Shown: in pieces, positions 59,686 to 64,000 of the stretch
Numbering within the stretch: the first letter of the stretch is position 1
Layout: each line of letters starts with the position of its first letter
Origin: Cymodocea nodosa
Lineage: Eukaryota; Streptophyta; Magnoliopsida; Alismatales; Cymodoceaceae
Reading direction: 5' to 3'
NCBI GenBank assembly: GCA_036874045.1
Contig: CM072336.1
Location: forward strand, 8,398,501 to 8,462,500
DNA: 64,000 nucleotides
Translations under genes and position numbers: made by a program
Notes under the pieces: model-generated
What the model was told of the DNA's origin: nothing
Database searches by the model: none
The model's input: only the letters and a program-made list of their open reading frames with translations

Positions 59686-61614
59686 CTATTTGACAAATTG
59701 ACTCAGTTCTATGTCATGGCCTTGTCGTTGATAGACATTCTTAATCAAAATGTTGGCTACCATGTGTGCTTTACCATTTAAATGCTTCAGTCTGTTTAAT
59801 AAAGGCACACCAGGATTGATAGCCAAACTATCCTTGATTTCTTGTTCTGTCCATTCAACGGCAATTGTACTTTCCAAAATTTCCTACCCTTCATTCTTTA
59901 ATCCAAAAATGTTGTGGAGAAGCTCTAGTGTTATCTGTACATCAGCTTCCTCCACGTTGGAAATTAATTTTCCTTCTTCCTCTCTCAAATTTGCATAAAA
60001 ACAAGGCACTAGATTCTCATATACTACATGCCCTCTTTCTTGAGAAATAAAATTCAGTAGACCTTGGAATTCAAATAATTCTTTGATTTCTTGCAATCTA
60101 TCTCAATTTACTGGTCTACTATAAATAATATCATAACCCCTAATTTCTTAGTATTTATTATATGCTTCCTGACTCCAAAAATGTACCTTATTCAGAACTA
60201 TTGTTTTAGTCAGGTTAGGAATGTAACTTTGTTGTTCCAAGGGGGTTTGTTCTTGATCTTCCTCTAACATAGGCTGTACTTGAAAATGCTCTACAGATTC
60301 CTAAATTTTTGCTTCTGCTTCTATCTATGGTGGTGAGTCGGCAGAACTCTCCACTCTGTCTTGAATTCTTTTCATAAATTGCTAAAGAGTTTCTTGCTCT
60401 TTAGTGGAATCTGTAGAGTCATTTTTGTCAAAATGGCTTCGTTCAACTTCTTCATTTTCTATTCTTTCTTCTTCCTCCTGATTACCAATCTGCTCTGTCA
60501 CTATTCTTTCTGATTCTGTAACAAATTAGGATGGAGTCACGGGCAATTTAGTTTCTGCCCTAATTTCTGTTCTTTCTTCTTGTATAGGTTGCAGACTAAT
60601 TTCAGCCTATTTTTCTTCTTCTCTTTGCTCCTGCTGTTGCTGCTCATTCTCCTCAGAATCTGATAGCAGGTTTATAAAAATTGGCTCCATAGGCCTTGTT
60701 AACATTGGTACCTTAGATTTAATCTATTTTTGATAGTCAGGCACTATCTCTTTTCCTTTCCTTTTTCTAATTAATTGTGCTTGTTCTTCCTCTTCATCAT
60801 CTGAGATTAAATCTACAAAAGTGGGCTCTATAGGCCTTTGAGCTACAAGTACTAGCTCTTCCTGTTTAATTCTCTCTATAATTACTGGTCTCGAAGGACC
60901 AGCCTCAGCTTCTCTACCAGCACTTGATTTAGTTGCTGCCTGATGCTGTTCAACCTTAATTCTATACTGGGCCCTCAACTTTTCTTCGGCCCTTCTTCTC
61001 TTAATGGCATCATATAAAATATGTGCCTTAGCTGTAGCTATTTCTTCGTTATCACCTTGGTCTCTTGCTATTTTGACCAAGCTAGTAAACTCTTTCTCTT
61101 CTTCGTCAGTTCTCGGCCAAGCAAATGCTACTCGTGGCAATGGCTCTGTTGGCTGAACTGGAGGTCCTGACTGCTATTCCTCATGAACATGTCTTTCAGT
61201 AGTCGATTCTTCCCGTTCTCCTACTTGTTGCTGCTTCCATATTTCCCAACTTCCACAACCAGCAATGTGCCTTTTAAACCATAATCTGGCCTTGCGTTGG
61301 ATTAGCTCTAAGGCTACTTCATTGTTCGGCCTGATTTTTCTTTCTTTACTAACTGCAATTTCTGTTGCTACTCTGATTCGTGTCTCCATTATTTGGGGTA
61401 TTTGTATACCACAATCTACTAACACTCTTCTTAATCTAAAAAGTTCAGATTCTACATTCTGTAACTCTTTTTCTCTTGTCGTATTACGAATCTTTTGCTG
61501 CGTGTGCCATTCTTTTGATTCCTTCAGAAACTATGCTGTGTCAACTGCATCTTCCCAGAACTCAGGTGTCATCTTCCTCATTGTGGAGTTACACAATAGC
61601 ACGGAATCGCTCTG
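59686..61614 (-). mobile_element. Extra ORF block downstream of Athila/Tat pol (plant transposon-protein-like)
   Basis: A decayed coding block on the same strand as pol, after integrase, in the place where an additional or env-like gene lies in this lineage. Visible parts: a basic/coiled N-terminal region (61,174-61,425), an acidic and Lys/Arg-rich region with FVDLISDDEEEEQAQL (60,724-61,140), a long Glu-rich stretch, then LVPCFYANLREEEG and ITLELLHNIFGLKN (59,884-60,096) and LLNRLKHLNGKAHMVANIL (59,686-59,877). The latter resemble the 'putative plant transposon protein' domain often found in extra ORFs of Tat-type elements. About half a dozen breaks; a fossil. No membrane segment was noted, so nothing supports an envelope function. 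Confidence 0.55.
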
Positions 61615-62146
61615 ATTTCTACTGTTCTAAATTCTAAATGATTTGCTGGATAATGCCCCCAAAACCCTAGGTTTTAGTTTAAATAAGCCCTAAGTTTAGG
61701 CAGGTAATCGGGTCATTTCCCGAACCAACTATTGCTCTCTCATCCGCAATCTTTGCTACAGTACTCCATTGAGTTACAGTTAACTCAACGGAATAAGCTC
61801 GTTGACTAACTTAAGACTCAATGGAGTAAGCTCGTTGAGTTAAGCGTAACTCAACGGACTTCCCGTACAAACAGATATAATAATAAAAATACTTAAGATA
61901 ATAGTTTTTCTATTTTTTTTATCGGTTTAACTGATACTATGTTTCGATCAGACCTAATTTTTTCTCGGTTGAACCGATACTATGTTTCGGTAAAACCAAC
62001 ATTTTTTTTTTTTGAAAATTAATATACATATTTTTATGTTCCAGTCATACCGATGGATACAGTCGGTTGAACTGCAACGATTTTTATATTTTATATTTTT
62101 TTATATACCTTTTTATATATATATAAACATAAAAACTGATTTCTTA
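61615..62146 (-). other. Spacer between integrase and extra ORF with two types of dyad repeats
   Basis: Holds GTTGAGTTA/TAACTCAAC words at about 61,765-61,860 and TCGGTTGAACCGATACTATG-type words at 61,920-62,080, the latter matching the key word of the tandem array in Harbinger H4. A short T-rich leader-like stretch with CCTAGGGTTTTGGGG (minus, near 61,655-61,670) precedes the extra ORF block. Confidence 0.6.
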
Positions 62147-64000
62147 CTAAGTAAAGCTCGAGCAGTCCTCTACTTTGACTTCTTCTATAATTCCAAAGGA
62201 GCTTTTTGGTGTTTTCAGAATAGGTCTAAGTCTTTGTCCATTTACTTTAAATATATTTTGATTTTTAGGATTTTCAATTTCAATAGCTCCAAAAGGATAA
62301 ATATTTCGAACTAAGTAAGGTCTTACCCATGTAGATCTTAATTTTTTTGGATGGTTATGGAGTCTAGCCATATAAAGATATACTTCTTGTCCTATTTAAG
62401 GCTTTTTGGAATAATTTTTCTATCATGCCAGAATTTAATTTTCTCTTTTTCTCTTAGAGTCTTCGAATAAGCTGCATTTCTAAATTCTTCTAATTCAATT
62501 AATTGCATTTTTCTATTTTTAGCAACTTGATTTAAATTAGTGTTTAGAGTTTTTAATGCCCAATAAGCTTTATGTTCTATTTCAGCTGGTAAATGACAAC
62601 TTTTTCCATATACTAGCCTAAAAGGTGACATACCTAAGCTTGTCTTATAAGTAGTTTTATAAGCCCAAAGTACATCTATCAATCTATTAGCCCAATCTAT
62701 TCTAGTAGCATTTACTACTTTTTCTAAGATTAACTTAATTTGTTTGTTAGCACTTTCTACTTGTCCACTTGTTTGTGGATGATATGATGTTGCAATTTTG
62801 TGGTTTACTCCATATTTCTTCATTAAAGCTTCAAAACTTCTATTACAGAAATGAGTTCCTTTATCACTGATAATAGCTTTAGGTATTCCAAATCTAGCAA
62901 ATATATTGGTTCTTATAAATTATATTACCACTTTGTTGTCATTAGTTTTTGTAGGAATAGCTTCTATCCATTTAGATACATAATCCACCCCCAACAATAT
63001 GTAATTAAATTGATTAGACATAGGAAATGGACTCATAAAATCTATTCCCTACACATCAAAGATTTCAACCTCAACAATAGGATTAAGAGGCATCAAATTC
63101 CTCTTTGATATTCTTCCTATTTGTTGATATCTTAAACAATTTAAACAATATTTATGAGCATCTTTGAATAGTGTTGGCCAATAAAATCCACATTGCAGAA
63201 ATTTTGCAGTAGTTTTCCCTAAGCCAAAATGCCCTCCATAAGCTTGGTCATGACAGAAAGACAATATGTATGGATATTCAGTTTCTAGAACACACCTCCT
63301 TAAAACTAGATCGGGACATTGCTTAAATAAGTATGGGTCTTCCCAATAGTAATATTTTACTCTCGAGAAAAACAATTTCTTATCCTGTCTATTCCACTCC
63401 TTAGGTGTTAAACCAGTAACTAAATAATTAACTATGTCTGCATACCAAGGTATTGTGTTGATGGTCATTAATTGTTCATCAGGAAAATTATCCTTAATTT
63501 CAATATTTAATTTTTCTATTTGTAATATTGATAAATGATCTGCTACTACATTCTCACAACCTTTTTTATCTTTAATTTCTATATTAAATTCTTGTAATAA
63601 TAATATCCATCGGATCAATCTAGGTTTAGTCTCTTTTTTCTTTATTAGATGTTTTAGAGTTGAATGATCCGTGTATACTATTACTTTAGCTCCAATCAGA
63701 TATGATCTAAACTTTTCTAAAGCAAACACAACAACTAATAATTCCTTTTCAGTAGTTGTTTAATTAACTTGAGCATCATTTAAGGTTTTGCTTGCATAAT
63801 GAATCACTCTAGGAGATTTTTCTATCTTATATCCCAAAACTGCTCTAATAGCAAAATTAGAAGCATCGCACATTAATTCAAATGGATGGTTCCAATCAGG
63901 TGTTTGAATTATAGGAGTTGAAATTAAGCTAGTTTTAAGTCTGAAAAATGCTTCCTTGCAATTTTTATCAAAGTTAAATGGAACATCTTTTAATAGATTA
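62147..64000 (-). mobile_element. Athila/Tat pol relic: reverse transcriptase end, RNase H, integrase
   Basis: Continues beyond the window. In minus-strand order: the end of the reverse transcriptase/RNase H (VIHYASKTLNDAQVN and [12 protein letters not shown], about 63,600-63,900), the integrase zinc-binding part ([20 protein letters not shown] then CLNCLRYQ, about 63,120-63,240), the integrase core ([13 protein letters not shown] near 62,880 and [20 protein letters not shown] near 62,750) and the C-terminal part (RLHNHPKKLRSTW to about 62,150). The sequence is close to the Athila/Tat consensus. Broken, with roughly three or four breaks in the visible part; moderate age. Confidence 0.9.

Noticed and set aside
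59686-61614. An envelope-type gene
   Set aside because: Position after integrase fits, but no signal peptide or membrane segment was noticed and the end resembles the plant transposon-protein domain instead.
45420-61870. CAACGG in the dyad words as mitotic MSA sites
   Set aside because: Only the AACGG core agrees; the flanking positions of the MSA consensus do not, unlike the two sites upstream of the cyclin.
1-64000. CRISPR arrays, prokaryotic operons, rRNA genes
   Set aside because: None seen; tandem repeats here lack constant repeats with unique spacers, and the genes are intron-bearing plant genes.

Overview
The window is nuclear DNA of a flowering plant. It is AT-rich, its genes have GT-AG introns, and it holds a plant B2-type mitotic cyclin, a DSK2/ubiquilin gene, Athila/Tat-type Ty3/gypsy elements primed by tRNA-Asp, Ty1/copia relics and two-gene PIF/Harbinger transposons. 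I cannot place the lineage further. Only two ordinary host genes are seen; nearly everything else is transposable-element sequence in several layers.

Layout. (1) 765-3166, minus: a ten-exon cyclin B2 gene (441 aa predicted), with two mitosis-specific activator-type AACGG motifs just upstream near 3.76-3.82 kb. (2) 3.8-21 kb, intergenic: old Harbinger relic H1 (to about 10,417), a small tandem repeat near 11.2 kb, a Ty1/copia remnant with its primer-binding site (13.3-14.7 kb), a solo Athila/Tat LTR (15,248-17,125) with a near-perfect 5-bp target duplication, and Harbinger relic H2 ending at about 20,922. (3) 21,343-35,057, plus: an eight-exon DSK2/ubiquilin gene (547 aa predicted) whose 11.26-kb first intron separates most of the ubiquitin-like domain from the rest and holds MITE-like, LINE and dispersed repeat pieces. 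(4) 37,231-42,065: Harbinger H4 (minus), swollen by a roughly 160-bp palindrome-rich tandem repeat that is itself split by a solo copia-type LTR. (5) 42,066-64,000: a rearranged Athila/Tat complex with three LTR copies in mixed orientation, two gag relics, a pol relic, and an extra ORF block downstream of integrase. A nearly whole, intron-containing Harbinger (H3, 46,734 to about 51,225) lies inside one LTR.

The most unusual item is an F-box-type gene copy (53,557-54,693). It sits in the same orientation as gag, between gag and the polypurine tract of an LTR element, where pol would be expected; this looks like a host gene captured by a non-autonomous retrotransposon. A second unusual pattern is a set of short dyad-symmetric repeats. 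Four motif types recur many times, and they are shared between gypsy LTRs, a copia LTR and a Harbinger element.

The two host genes act separately. The cyclin would activate CDK at G2/M and be destroyed through its D-box. DSK2 would carry ubiquitinated cargo to the proteasome or autophagy through its UBL and UBA domains.
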